DNA of 64,000 nt, from positions 21,734-85,733 of the forward strand of contig NZ_VNHX01000021.1 in assembly GCF_008124885.1 (NCBI RefSeq), written 5' to 3'. Shown in pieces: positions 15,910-24,163 of this stretch (within the stretch, counting starts at the first letter, position 1; every line of letters begins with the position of its first letter). Below the pieces are notes generated by a model, which saw nothing but the letters and a program-made list of their open reading frames with translations, was not told where the DNA came from and did no database searches. The stretch is from Sphingobacterium allocomposti. Lineage in GTDB: Bacteria; Bacteroidota; Bacteroidia; Sphingobacteriales; Sphingobacteriaceae. The position numbers and the translations under genes were made by a program.

Positions 15910-16905
15910 ATGAATAAGAAAAATTGGCTATTGTTAGTCTTAGCCTGCGCTATTGCTTTTACATCATTCAACTCGTGTAGCAAAGATGATGAGGAGGATA
16001 CTGATAGTGGGCCAACAGAGTGGGTAAGATCAATTGTATTTAAGAACGATCCTAGAAATGGCGCCGCCTCATTTACAATTAATAACGTTGCCTATGTTGT
16101 AGGTGGATTTGTTAGAAACGAAGGTGTCGTAAACGATGGTGCGGGTTTCAATGGATCGACCTGGAGCGACATAGCCGATTTTCCCGGTACAGCTCGCCAG
16201 ATGGCGGTAGGGTTTGCCATAGACGGAAAAGGATATGTTGGAACAGGATCAACAGGTTCTGACGACCTAAACGACTTCTACAGGTTCGACCCTGCGACGA
16301 ACACGTGGACTAAAATTGCTGATTTTCCCGGTAGAGCCCGGTATGGTGCTGTAGCGTTTACCTTGGGGAACTATGCCTATGTAGGTCTAGGTTCGACGAG
16401 AACGGACGCTAAGTTTAGCGATTTCTACCGGTATGACCCTGCAACAGATTCATGGACGGAAATCGATGTGCCATTTAAATACAAAAAAGCATTCGCCTTC
16501 GCTTTTGTTATAGGAAATAGAGCGTATGTCGGCGGTGGGTACGCGAACAGCGCATCGCTTCCAGAAGATTTCTATGCTTTCGACGGAACCAACTGGACAC
16601 CATTAAACGATCTAAACCGTGCTGACGATAGCTATACGTATGACGCTAGAAAATATAATGCAGGATCGTTCGTTATCGGCAACTACGGTTATGTAGTAAG
16701 CGGAAGAACAGGTACGAGTGTTACAAGCTCTGTATGGAAATATGAACCGGCTACAGACTCATGGACGGACAAACACCAAGCGCTACCAGCTGACGCCCGT
16801 GAAAAAGGAGTTGCCTTTTCGCTAGACGGAAAAGGATATATCACGACAGGCGTTAACGGATCTTTTATCTTCGACAATACATGGGAGTTTACACCTGTAC
16901 GTTAA
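15910..16905 (+). CDS. Kelch-repeat lipoprotein
   Basis: 331 residues with a lipoprotein signal ('FTSFNSCSKDD', cysteine near residue 23). Six kelch-like blades are visible: repeated 'YRFDPATNTWTKIADFPG', 'YRYDPATDSWTEI' and 'WKYEPATDSWTDK' preceded by 'GYVGTGS' or 'AYVGLGS' strands. It should fold as a single beta-propeller anchored in the envelope. There is no copper-oxidase domain, so enzymatic activity is not implied. It is co-transcribed with the DUF4270 gene and followed by a strong terminator. Confidence 0.88.
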   Translation: MNKKNWLLLVLACAIAFTSFNSCSKDDEEDTDSGPTEWVRSIVFKNDPRNGAASFTINNVAYVVGGFVRNEGVVNDGAGFNGSTWSDIADFPGTARQMAVGFAIDGKGYVGTGSTGSDDLNDFYRFDPATNTWTKIADFPGRARYGAVAFTLGNYAYVGLGSTRTDAKFSDFYRYDPATDSWTEIDVPFKYKKAFAFAFVIGNRAYVGGGYANSASLPEDFYAFDGTNWTPLNDLNRADDSYTYDARKYNAGSFVIGNYGYVVSGRTGTSVTSSVWKYEPATDSWTDKHQALPADAREKGVAFSLDGKGYITTGVNGSFIFDNTWEFTPVR

Positions 16906-16928
16906 TACGCCCCTCTAAAATATAATGC

Positions 16929-16958
16929 GGAAGCCGCCTTCACATTGAGGCGGCTTCC
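16929..16958 (+). terminator. Intrinsic terminator after kelch gene
   Basis: GGAAGCCGCCT (16929-16939) and AGGCGGCTTCC (16948-16958) form a perfect 11-bp stem followed by TTTTTTTATT. It ends the DUF4270-kelch operon. Confidence 0.9.
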
Positions 16959-16987
16959 TTTTTTATTACCCCATTGCATTTTATAGC

Positions 16988-17235
16988 GCCTACTTATGTC
17001 CGAAAGCCTGAAGCTTCGACAGAGCCTGTACTGAACCTGACAAAGCACTCAGCCTGACAATATCGAAGGGTGTTTCAACAACGATGGCGTTGTGAGCCCC
17101 GTCGAAGGATAGACATATCGCTCTTCGTCAGAGCCCAACATTGCCTCACAAGAAACAATTAACTGGTCGCCACGTTAAGAATCCGAAAGGGAATTTTAAA
17201 GCCGTTGATTTGTGAAGGTGTAAAAGAGTTGATCT
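16988..17235. repeat. Cluster of dispersed repeats between kelch gene and asd
   Basis: Several fragments of the CTTCGAC/AGCCTGACA repeat family lie at about 16992-17115, some in each orientation, including GTCGAAGGATAGACA near 17100. A fragment of the AAAGCCGTTGATTTGTGAAGG word family follows at about 17198-17225. No open reading frame is credible in 16959-17432. Confidence 0.6.
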
Positions 17236-17311
17236 TGGGAAGGGTCATACAACCATAGAAATACAGCATCCATATACGAATCCTTCATAGTCGAATCGTT
17301 CTTCCTCTCAT

Positions 17312-17342
17312 AGGCTGTAGCCATGTAATCCCTCCGGGATTA
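17312..17342. repeat. REP-like palindrome
   Basis: TAATCCC (17326-17332) and GGGATTA (17336-17342) form a perfect 7-bp stem with a 3-nt loop, preceded by a small GGCTGTAGCC stem (about 17313-17322). It is a compact extragenic palindrome; only one copy was found in this window. Confidence 0.4.
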
Positions 17343-17432
17343 TTCGTCATGAATAGCAACGATTGATTTGATACGTTAAGCACTCTCCCTACGCGGGCTA
17401 TCGCGGCGGCCTATATAGCGTACAACCGCAAA

Positions 17433-17468
17433 AATAAACCCGGCACCTTGTTATGCGCCGGGTTTATT
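17433..17468. terminator. Bidirectional terminator downstream of asd
   Basis: AATAAACCCGGC (17433-17444) and GCCGGGTTTATT (17457-17468) make a perfect 12-bp stem with A-rich and T-rich ends, 18 nt past the asd stop codon. It terminates asd on the minus strand and can act in both directions. Confidence 0.85.
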
Positions 17469-17486
17469 TTTGAGTATCCTAAACGA

Positions 17487-18476
17487 TTAGATCAACCCCT
17501 TCTTGTTTAATAGCTCGGCTATTTGGACGGCATTGGTTGCCGCCCCTTTTCTCAAGTTGTCTGCTACAATCCAGAGATTTAATGTTTTGTCCTGCGACTC
17601 GTCACGGCGTATACGCCCCACGAGCACTTCATCTTTACCGTGTGCATCTTTAGGCATCGGATACTTCAGGTTAGCAGGGTCATCAACCACAATGACGCCT
17701 TCCTGTGCTTCTAATAGCTGGCGCACCTCCTGAAGATCGAAGTCGTTTTCAAACTCAATATTCACGGACTCCGAGTGTCCGCCCATTACCGGTATACGAA
17801 CGGTAGTTGCCGTAACCCGGATACTGTCATCGCCCATAATCTTGTTCGTTTCCTTGATCATCTTCATTTCTTCCTTCGTGTATCCATTTTCCTGAAACAC
17901 ATCAATGTGAGGAATGACATTCAAATCGATCTGGTAGGGATATGCTTTCTCGCCCTCTTTACCAGCACGCTCATCCATAAGCTGGTTTACCGCCTTCACT
18001 CCTGTTCCCGTCACAGACTGGTAGGTCGAAACGACCACGCGTTTAATTTTATATTTCTCGTGCAGCGGCTTGAGCACAACCACCATTTGAATCGTTGAGC
18101 AGTTCGGATTTGCAATAATCTTATCTTCCGCAGTTAAAACATCGCCATTAACTTCCGGAACGACCAACTTTTTTGTAGGATCCATGCGCCATGCAGAAGA
18201 ATTGTCGACCACCGTGATCCCCGCCTCCGCATATTGCGGAGCAAACTCCGTTGACGTACCTCCTCCCGCGGAAAACAGCGCAACATCGGGTTGAAGAGCA
18301 ATAGCTTCAGCTGGCGTCACGACCTTATACTTCTTCCCCTTAAACTCGATCTCCTTACCCTTACTCTTTTCTGATGCGACAGGAATCAATGCTGTTACCG
18401 GGAAATTACGTTCTGCTAAAACGGTCAAAATTTCTGACCCAACAAGGCCCGTTGCGCCTACTACTGCAACTTTCAT
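17487..18476 (-). CDS. asd: Aspartate-semialdehyde dehydrogenase
   Basis: This enzyme reduces aspartyl phosphate to aspartate semialdehyde for lysine/diaminopimelate, threonine and methionine synthesis. The 329-residue protein has the N-terminal nucleotide-binding 'VGATGLVGSEIL', the catalytic cysteine in 'NPNCSTIQMVV', and the dimerisation domain with 'RIPVMGGHSESVNIEF'. The gene stands alone, followed by a bidirectional terminator. Length and motifs are ordinary. Confidence 0.96.
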   Translation of the reverse strand: MKVAVVGATGLVGSEILTVLAERNFPVTALIPVASEKSKGKEIEFKGKKYKVVTPAEAIALQPDVALFSAGGGTSTEFAPQYAEAGITVVDNSSAWRMDPTKKLVVPEVNGDVLTAEDKIIANPNCSTIQMVVVLKPLHEKYKIKRVVVSTYQSVTGTGVKAVNQLMDERAGKEGEKAYPYQIDLNVIPHIDVFQENGYTKEEMKMIKETNKIMGDDSIRVTATTVRIPVMGGHSESVNIEFENDFDLQEVRQLLEAQEGVIVVDDPANLKYPMPKDAHGKDEVLVGRIRRDESQDKTLNLWIVADNLRKGAATNAVQIAELLNKKGLI

Positions 18477-18906
18477 AGTTTAATTAAATTTGTTTTGTTT
18501 GTCTATTAATGATTAAATTTTAAGATTTTACTCTAAGGTATCAAACATACAAAAAATACACGATTCCTTTTATAATTATTTTGTAAATTGCAATCAGACC
18601 GTGCTTTCTTTTTCAGACATTTAGCAGAATGCTTATTTTTCTAATAATCGAACAACAATTACCGTTATTTTTTTAGACGATTTCAATTGGGAGCGCTGTC
18701 CATCTGAGAAAGATCACGCATTACTTCAATTCCAAACCATTGGTTTTTTCTGGAACCGAAACTTAACAAAAGCTTCTTCCAGCAGATTAAATGAGAAACA
18801 TAGGGCCTACCATACGCACCGCGGCCTTGTACACTTTGCACCTTGAAGGATAGGAGAGCGCACATCCACAACCCTCCACTGTATTCACTCTTGACAAAAA
18901 ATCAAC
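18477..18906. other. Intergenic region upstream of asd and of the SDR gene
   Basis: 430 bases between divergent genes. The asd-proximal 150 bases are A/T-rich and probably hold its promoter. Short frames on the minus strand (within 18683-18871) have no recognisable product and no promoter, so I do not call them. No repeat family member is visible here. Confidence 0.4.
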
Positions 18907-18914
18907 TATCTTTG
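18907..18914 (+). promoter_or_regulatory. -7 element immediately before the SDR gene
   Basis: TATCTTTG fits TAnnTTTG and ends only 5 nt before the ATG at 18920. A start of transcription 5-6 nt downstream would fall on the start codon, which suggests a leaderless or nearly leaderless mRNA. Confidence 0.5.
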
Positions 18915-18919
18915 TCCCA

Positions 18920-19864
18920 ATGAAAGAGCGTATAATTATCATCGGGGCAAACGGCCAGATCGGATCCGAATTAGCCGTTGCCCTGCGCCAAAAATTTGGC
19001 ACCGGAAACGTAATCACATCCGACATCCGGCACCCCGAAACACTAAAGGAAGGGGAGATTTTCGAGACGATTAATGTCTTAGATAAAGAAGCGTTGAAAA
19101 GCCTTCTGACCAAGCATCAACCCACACAGATATATCTCCTCGCCGCCATGCTATCCGCCACCGGCGAACAATACCCGCAAAAGGCGTGGGACCTGAATAT
19201 GAACGGCCTATTAAACGTGTTGGATTTAGCACTGGAACTTGGCATAAAAAAGATATTCTGGCCAAGTTCGATCGCCGTGTTCGGACCACATTCTCCTAAG
19301 CAAAACACCGAACAGTATTGCATAATGGATCCGAACAGTATTTATGGCATCAGCAAACTGGCCGGCGAGCGTCTCTGCGAATACTATCACCACAAGTATG
19401 GACTAGATATCCGAAGCATACGTTATCCCGGCATTATCTCCTGGAAAACCGCTCCCGGAGGTGGAACAACCGACTACGCGGTACACATCTTCTTTGAAGC
19501 GTTGAAACACGGAAAATACAGTTGCTTCCTCTCTGCCGGCACTGAGTTGCCGATGCTTTATATGGAAGATGCTGTGCGTGGCACCATAGAGCTTATGGAA
19601 GCGCCGTCGGAAAACATCCGTATCCGCTCCAGCTATAATCTGGCAGGAATCTCTTTCACCCCCGCCCAAATTGCCGAAGAAATTAAAAAAATTCTTCCTA
19701 ATTTTGAGATGTCTTACGTCGAGAACGATCCCCGTCAAGCTATTGCAGACTCCTGGCCTGCCAGCATCGATGATTCTTATGCTCAGCTGGACTGGGGATG
19801 GAAGCCAACATTTGACTTGGAAACCATGACAAAAGACATGATCAGAAACCTCAAAACAAACTAA
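18920..19864 (+). CDS. NAD-dependent epimerase/dehydratase, L-threonine 3-dehydrogenase-like
   Basis: 314 residues, extended SDR fold. The cofactor motif 'GANGQIGSEL' is at residue 9, and the catalytic tyrosine-lysine pair is in 'YGISKLAGE'. The segment 'YPGIISWKTAPGGGTTDYAV' is characteristic of SDR-type L-threonine dehydrogenases, which oxidise threonine to 2-amino-3-ketobutyrate. A role in threonine catabolism is therefore likely, but sugar-nucleotide epimerases share the fold. yebC follows after 6 nt. Confidence 0.85.
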   Translation: MKERIIIIGANGQIGSELAVALRQKFGTGNVITSDIRHPETLKEGEIFETINVLDKEALKSLLTKHQPTQIYLLAAMLSATGEQYPQKAWDLNMNGLLNVLDLALELGIKKIFWPSSIAVFGPHSPKQNTEQYCIMDPNSIYGISKLAGERLCEYYHHKYGLDIRSIRYPGIISWKTAPGGGTTDYAVHIFFEALKHGKYSCFLSAGTELPMLYMEDAVRGTIELMEAPSENIRIRSSYNLAGISFTPAQIAEEIKKILPNFEMSYVENDPRQAIADSWPASIDDSYAQLDWGWKPTFDLETMTKDMIRNLKTN

Positions 19865-19870
19865 TACAAA

Positions 19871-20596
19871 ATGGGTAGAGCCTTTGAATTCAGAAAAGAA
19901 AGAAAATTTAAGCGCTGGGCCAAAATGGCAGTACAGTTTACGCGTTTAGGAAAAGAAATTGCTATTGCTGTAAAAGAGGGCGGCCCCCACCCCGAAAATA
20001 ACTCCCGTCTACGTACCGCTATCCAAAATGCGAAGGCGGTCAACATGCCAAAAGACCGCGTAGAAGCTGCAATTAAAAGGGCCTCTGAAAAAGACGCGAA
20101 GGGCTACGAAGAATATGTTTACGAGGGGTATGGCCCTCATGGGGTCCCTGTGCTTATCGAAACGGCAACAGATAATACCAACCGTACGGTGGGCAACATC
20201 CGTAGCTATTTTACAAAAGCGGGAGGATCATTGGGAAAAACGGGGTCGTTGGACTTTATTTTTCAACGTAAATCTATTTTCCGCTTCAATGCTACAGAAG
20301 ACCTGGATGTGGAAGAACTGGAACTCGAGCTCATTGACGGCGGTTTAGAAGAACTTTACATAGAAGCGGACGAGGAAGGAAATGATGTTATTGTCGTCCA
20401 AACCTCGTTCGAAGATTTCGGAAATATGCAAAGTCTACTGGAAGAAAAGGGTATCGAAGTTAAGTCGGCAAAACTGGAAAGAATCGCATTATCCCATACA
20501 ACGTTAACAGAAGAACAGGCTGCGGACGTACTCAAAATGATCGACAAGATCGAGGAAGACGATGACGTCCAAGCTGTATACCATAATATGGAGTAA
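19871..20596 (+). CDS. YebC/PmpR family protein
   Basis: A 241-residue member of the widespread YebC family, described as transcriptional regulators and more recently as translation factors that help at difficult stretches. The N-terminus 'MGRAFEFRKERKFKRWAKMA' is the Bacteroidota variant of the usual MAGHSKW start. Other signatures are 'NMPKDRVEAAIKRA', 'YEGYGPHGVPVLIETATDN' and 'GGSLGKTGSLDFIF'. Full length, with no oddity. It probably shares a transcript with the upstream SDR gene. Confidence 0.92.
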   Translation: MGRAFEFRKERKFKRWAKMAVQFTRLGKEIAIAVKEGGPHPENNSRLRTAIQNAKAVNMPKDRVEAAIKRASEKDAKGYEEYVYEGYGPHGVPVLIETATDNTNRTVGNIRSYFTKAGGSLGKTGSLDFIFQRKSIFRFNATEDLDVEELELELIDGGLEELYIEADEEGNDVIVVQTSFEDFGNMQSLLEEKGIEVKSAKLERIALSHTTLTEEQAADVLKMIDKIEEDDDVQAVYHNME

Positions 20597-20660
20597 GCTT
20601 TATACCGGCGATATAGGCTGTACGACGAAATTCCGCTCCGGAAAAAAGTTATATTTTATC

Positions 20661-20740
20661 CCGAGGTCGCGACAGCGTCTGTACTGTCCCTTCGGCAAGC
20701 TCAGCATGACATCGTCAGGCTGAGTCTGCCGAAGCCTCAC
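20661..20740. repeat. Dispersed CTTCGGC/AGCCTGAC repeats
   Basis: Two adjacent elements lie in the yebC downstream gap. One has CTTCGGCAAGCTCAGCATGACA; the next has GTCAGGCTGAGTCTGCCGAAG in inverse orientation, so together they can form a long hairpin of about 20 bp (20689-20735). It may terminate the yebC transcript. Confidence 0.6.
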
Positions 20741-20872
20741 GTGCCTAGTCCTACTGTTCCTTTTTGATAAAAATGCTTCATAGTGATACGCATTGCAACT
20801 CCGCATCGGCTGAAGGTTAACATGTAATTTCGTAGCAAGTTTATTAAATTTTTCTTAAATTTATCGTTTGAG

Positions 20873-21874
20873 ATGGTAACGTTCGAGGAGTTTTTCACCA
20901 AAAAGAAAATAGACGTATCGCTTTTACAAGCTGATAACCGGCCCCTTTATGATGATTTCCGGCTTCATTATGCTTTAATGGGCGAAAAGAGCTTCGACCA
21001 TACCAAGAAATTCTGGTTTAATAAACTCCGTCGGCAGTATCCGCTGCCAAAAGCAGCACCCGAACAAGCTGAGCGGGCCGATACGCAGGGGCAAGCCGAC
21101 AGACAACGCACCAACACTGTTGCCGCCCCCCTGCAGAAGGAGGAGACATCCGAACACACGTCGGGCGGACCTACTTCAGCCACAAGGCAAAACGTCCTTT
21201 CCGATAGCCAGAACAAACCTGCCGGATTCAAGCCCCGGTTCAAAGCCGGCGTAACAAAAACCGCCGAACCCCAGCCCGCTGCCGAACAGAAATCCGACGC
21301 AGCGGCGCAGCAGGACAACCCGGTCAGCAAACCTGCCGGATTCAAGCCCCGGTTCAAGCCCGGCGTAACAAAAACCGCCGAACCCCAGCCCGATGCGGAC
21401 CAGAAATCCGACGCAGACACGCAGCAGGACAGTCCGCCGGCCAGCAAACCTACCGGATTCAAGCCCCGGTTCAAAGCCGGCGTAACAAAAACCGCCGAAC
21501 CCCAGCCCGATGCCGAACAGAAATCCGACGCAGCGACGCAGCAGGACAATCCGCCGGTCAGCAAACCTGCCGGATTCAAGCCCCGGTTCAAAGCCGGCGT
21601 AACAAAAACCGCCGAACCCCAGCCCGCTGCCGAACAGAAATCCGACGCAGCGGCGCAGCAGGACAATCCGCCGGTCAGCAAACCTGCCGGATTCAAGCCC
21701 CGGTTCAAGCCCGGCGTAACAAAAACCGCCGAACCCCAGCCCGATGCGGACCAGAAATCCGACGCAGACACGCAGCAGGACAGTCCGCCGGCCAGCAAAC
21801 CTACCGGATTCAAGCCCCGGTTCAAGCCCGGCATGAAAGAAAATAAACCGACAGGTGACAATCCGTCCCAATAA
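20873..21874 (+). CDS. Unknown protein with expanded 38/39-residue tandem repeats
   Basis: 333 residues. The N-terminal 65 residues ('FEEFFTKKKIDVSLLQADN' ... 'HTKKFWFNKLRRQYPLP') look like a small conserved Bacteroidota domain of unknown role. From residue about 115 the protein is low-complexity, with five full and one partial repeat of 'KPAGFKPRFKAGVTKTAEPQ' plus an acidic, glutamine-rich half. The repeats carry alternating basic (KPRFK) and acidic parts and are likely disordered. There is no signal peptide. It has two curious long open frames on the other strand, an effect of the repeats. Function is unknown. Confidence 0.75.
   Translation: MVTFEEFFTKKKIDVSLLQADNRPLYDDFRLHYALMGEKSFDHTKKFWFNKLRRQYPLPKAAPEQAERADTQGQADRQRTNTVAAPLQKEETSEHTSGGPTSATRQNVLSDSQNKPAGFKPRFKAGVTKTAEPQPAAEQKSDAAAQQDNPVSKPAGFKPRFKPGVTKTAEPQPDADQKSDADTQQDSPPASKPTGFKPRFKAGVTKTAEPQPDAEQKSDAATQQDNPPVSKPAGFKPRFKAGVTKTAEPQPAAEQKSDAAAQQDNPPVSKPAGFKPRFKPGVTKTAEPQPDADQKSDADTQQDSPPASKPTGFKPRFKPGMKENKPTGDNPSQ
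21215..21831 (+). repeat. Coding tandem repeat, 114/117-bp units with higher-order duplication
   Basis: Units start at 21215, 21329, 21446, 21563, 21680 and 21797 (the last partial). The first is 114 bp and the others are 117 bp. They differ at a few positions, and those differences recur in order: unit 4 resembles unit 1, unit 5 appears identical to unit 2, and unit 6 resembles unit 3. A block of three units has therefore been duplicated recently. The period is a multiple of three, so the frame is kept. Confidence 0.9.
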
Positions 21875-21910
21875 CAAAACTAATTACTATCGCAACTAAT
21901 TGATTAACAT

Positions 21911-22654
21911 ATGTTAAAGGAAGAAAGACAAGCCTATATTATACACCAGATTAACCTACACAACAAGGTGTTATCGTCTGATTTAAGCGTACAGCTGAAT
22001 GTTTCGGAAGATACCATTAGACGGGATCTTAACGAGCTGGCAGAAAACGGCCAAGTGCTCAAAGTATATGGAGGGGCACTATCCAAATCTTTTCAATTCC
22101 CTTTTCAGGAAGGAAACGTATACGCGAAGGAATCGAAAAAAGAAATCGCCAAAAAGGCAATCTCGCTCATTCAGAACGGAATGACCGTCCTGGTCGGCGG
22201 CGGCACCACGATGATCGAGTTAGCCCGCCTCGTGCCGAACGACATCCATTGTACCTTCTTCACGATCAGTCCGCTCGTCGCTCTAGAGCTCGCTGAAAAG
22301 GAAAACATCGAAGTTATTCTGATTGGCGGAAAACTATCCCGGAACACGAATATTGTCACCGGCTCCCAGGTGATCAATGAGCTTTCCGATCTACGCGTTG
22401 ATCTCTGCCTGTTAGGAACCAACAGCTTGTCGCTTGACGAAGGTATTACTGACTCCGACTGGGAAGTAGTGCAGATCAAAAGAGCCATGATCAAGTGCTC
22501 TAAAAGTGTGGCAATCCTTAGTATCACGGAGAAACTCAATTCCAATCAGAAAATGCGTGTTGCTCCGTTGCGGGATGTATCCTATCTGGTCACCGACCTC
22601 GACCCGGGACACCCAAAGCTAAAGGAATTCTCAAAGTCATTGACCGTGCTATAA
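21911..22654 (+). CDS. DeoR/GlpR-family transcriptional regulator
   Basis: 247 residues. The N-terminal winged HTH ('LSVQLNVSEDTIRRDLNELA', then 'VYGGAL') is the DeoR signature. The C-terminal sugar-phosphate sensor domain has 'VGGGTTMIELARL', 'LIGGKLSRNTNIVTG' and 'LCLLGTNSL'. DeoR proteins respond to phosphosugars. The target is not evident; the polysaccharide cluster starts 54 nt downstream on the same strand and may share its transcript. Confidence 0.92.
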   Translation: MLKEERQAYIIHQINLHNKVLSSDLSVQLNVSEDTIRRDLNELAENGQVLKVYGGALSKSFQFPFQEGNVYAKESKKEIAKKAISLIQNGMTVLVGGGTTMIELARLVPNDIHCTFFTISPLVALELAEKENIEVILIGGKLSRNTNIVTGSQVINELSDLRVDLCLLGTNSLSLDEGITDSDWEVVQIKRAMIKCSKSVAILSITEKLNSNQKMRVAPLRDVSYLVTDLDPGHPKLKEFSKSLTVL

Positions 22655-22708
22655 CTAAAAAAGCTACTGATTCGCAGAAATTGATTAGGTTTGCAGGAAA
22701 AAGCAGCT

Positions 22709-24163
22709 ATGCCCTCTACCGAGCGTGAAGAAAGTTTAAAAGCGAAAACAGCGAAGGGATTTTTGTGGGGAGGTCTTTCAAACGGGCTTCAACAGATTTT
22801 TGCCCTGGCATTCGGCATCGTCCTGGGACGTATACTCATGCCCGAAGACATGGGAATCGTCGGTATACTGACAATCTTCTCCGCCATAGCTGCTGCGCTG
22901 ACGGAATCTGGATTTGTCAGTGCTTTAAGCATTAAGAGAGATATTACGCATAAAGATTATAACGCTGTGTTCTGGTGCTCCATTACCGTAGGCGCAGCGT
23001 TGTATGCCACCCTTTTCCTTCTCAGTCCGCTTATCAGCCGCTTCTTTGAGATTCCTGCACTCACCACACTCGCGCGGGTCGCATTTTTAAACTTTCTTAT
23101 CAGCAGTTTCGGTGTATCGCACAGCGCCTACCTTAACCGGAATCTACTCATCCGCGAGCGGGGCATCGCGACGATGCTTGCTGTCGTCATTGGCGGCGTC
23201 TCAGGGGTTCTTGCCGCACTCTTTGGGCTTGGATATTGGTCGCTCATCGTCCAAAATCTCACATATTGCCTTATTGTCAACGCCAGCTTCGCCTATTTCT
23301 CTGCCTTTCGTCCCACCTTTCGCATCGACCTCCGGCCGATAAAACCACTCCTGCAATACAGCAGTAAGTTATTGATTACCAATGTTTTTATTAACATAAA
23401 CAACAACTTTCTGACTACAATCCTTGGTAAGTTTTTCCCGACCGCCACTGTGGGACACTACAATCAAGCCAATAAATGGAACCTCATGGGGCAAACCTTG
23501 ATATTAAGCATATCGAACAACCTAATACAGCCGCTAATGACTGAGGTTGCCCAGGGAGACGACGCCAGACGCATCCGTGTATTCCGAAAGGTGTTATCAC
23601 TTATCTCGTTCATCACATTTCCGATGATGTTTGGACTGGCCTTAATTTCCCACGACTTTATCGTACTAACCATTGGCGCGAAATGGGCTACCAGTGCAGC
23701 ATATCTCAAGGTGGTCGCTTTCGGGGGAGCCTTCGCCGTCGTTAGCAATGCTTTTTCGAATTATACGCTCAGCAGAGGAAACTCGACGGTGTACATGTGG
23801 AACATCATTAGTTTCGGACTACTGCAGGTGGCCCTGTTCTTTATGCTGAAGGATGTCAAGCTGCTTTATCTTCTCGGGGCCTATACCGTTCTTAACATGA
23901 TATGGCTTAACACATGGTATATCATTTGCAAAGACAGCTTAAATTACAGCTTTTCCTTTCTGTTCAAAGATGTCTATCTATACGCGGCCACAGCGCTCAT
24001 TAGCTTTATAGGCACTGCCTTATGGATAGACAGCCTCGCGGAACCATACATCCGTCTCTTTATGAGCTTGCTATCAATGGGAGGCATTTATCTGGCTCTA
24101 TGTTTTTTCCATTCGCGATCAATGTTTCTCGAAATTAAAGATTTCTTTTTAAAAAAAATGTGA
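22709..24163 (+). CDS. Lipopolysaccharide/polysaccharide flippase, Wzx-like
   Basis: 484 residues with about 12-14 membrane helices, of the MOP (polysaccharide transporter) superfamily. The N-terminal 'KTAKGFLWGGLSNGLQQIFA' and 'LGRILMPEDMGIVGILTIF' are typical of the PST group. It would flip undecaprenyl-linked oligosaccharide across the inner membrane. ATG 22709 is chosen over a TTG at 22691. The stop overlaps the start of the next glycosyltransferase by one base (TGATG), so they are coupled. No Wzy polymerase is recognisable nearby. Confidence 0.9.
   Translation: MPSTEREESLKAKTAKGFLWGGLSNGLQQIFALAFGIVLGRILMPEDMGIVGILTIFSAIAAALTESGFVSALSIKRDITHKDYNAVFWCSITVGAALYATLFLLSPLISRFFEIPALTTLARVAFLNFLISSFGVSHSAYLNRNLLIRERGIATMLAVVIGGVSGVLAALFGLGYWSLIVQNLTYCLIVNASFAYFSAFRPTFRIDLRPIKPLLQYSSKLLITNVFININNNFLTTILGKFFPTATVGHYNQANKWNLMGQTLILSISNNLIQPLMTEVAQGDDARRIRVFRKVLSLISFITFPMMFGLALISHDFIVLTIGAKWATSAAYLKVVAFGGAFAVVSNAFSNYTLSRGNSTVYMWNIISFGLLQVALFFMLKDVKLLYLLGAYTVLNMIWLNTWYIICKDSLNYSFSFLFKDVYLYAATALISFIGTALWIDSLAEPYIRLFMSLLSMGGIYLALCFFHSRSMFLEIKDFFLKKM

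Noticed and set aside
18683..19113. Minus-strand open frames of 62 and 108 codons near the SDR gene
   Set aside because: They overlap the SDR start or lie in its promoter region and have no recognisable product.
20968..21877. Long antisense open frames of 297 and 233 codons over the repeat protein
   Set aside because: They exist because the 117-bp repeat has no stops in any copy of those frames; composition is that of a reversed repeat, with no start signals or known domain.
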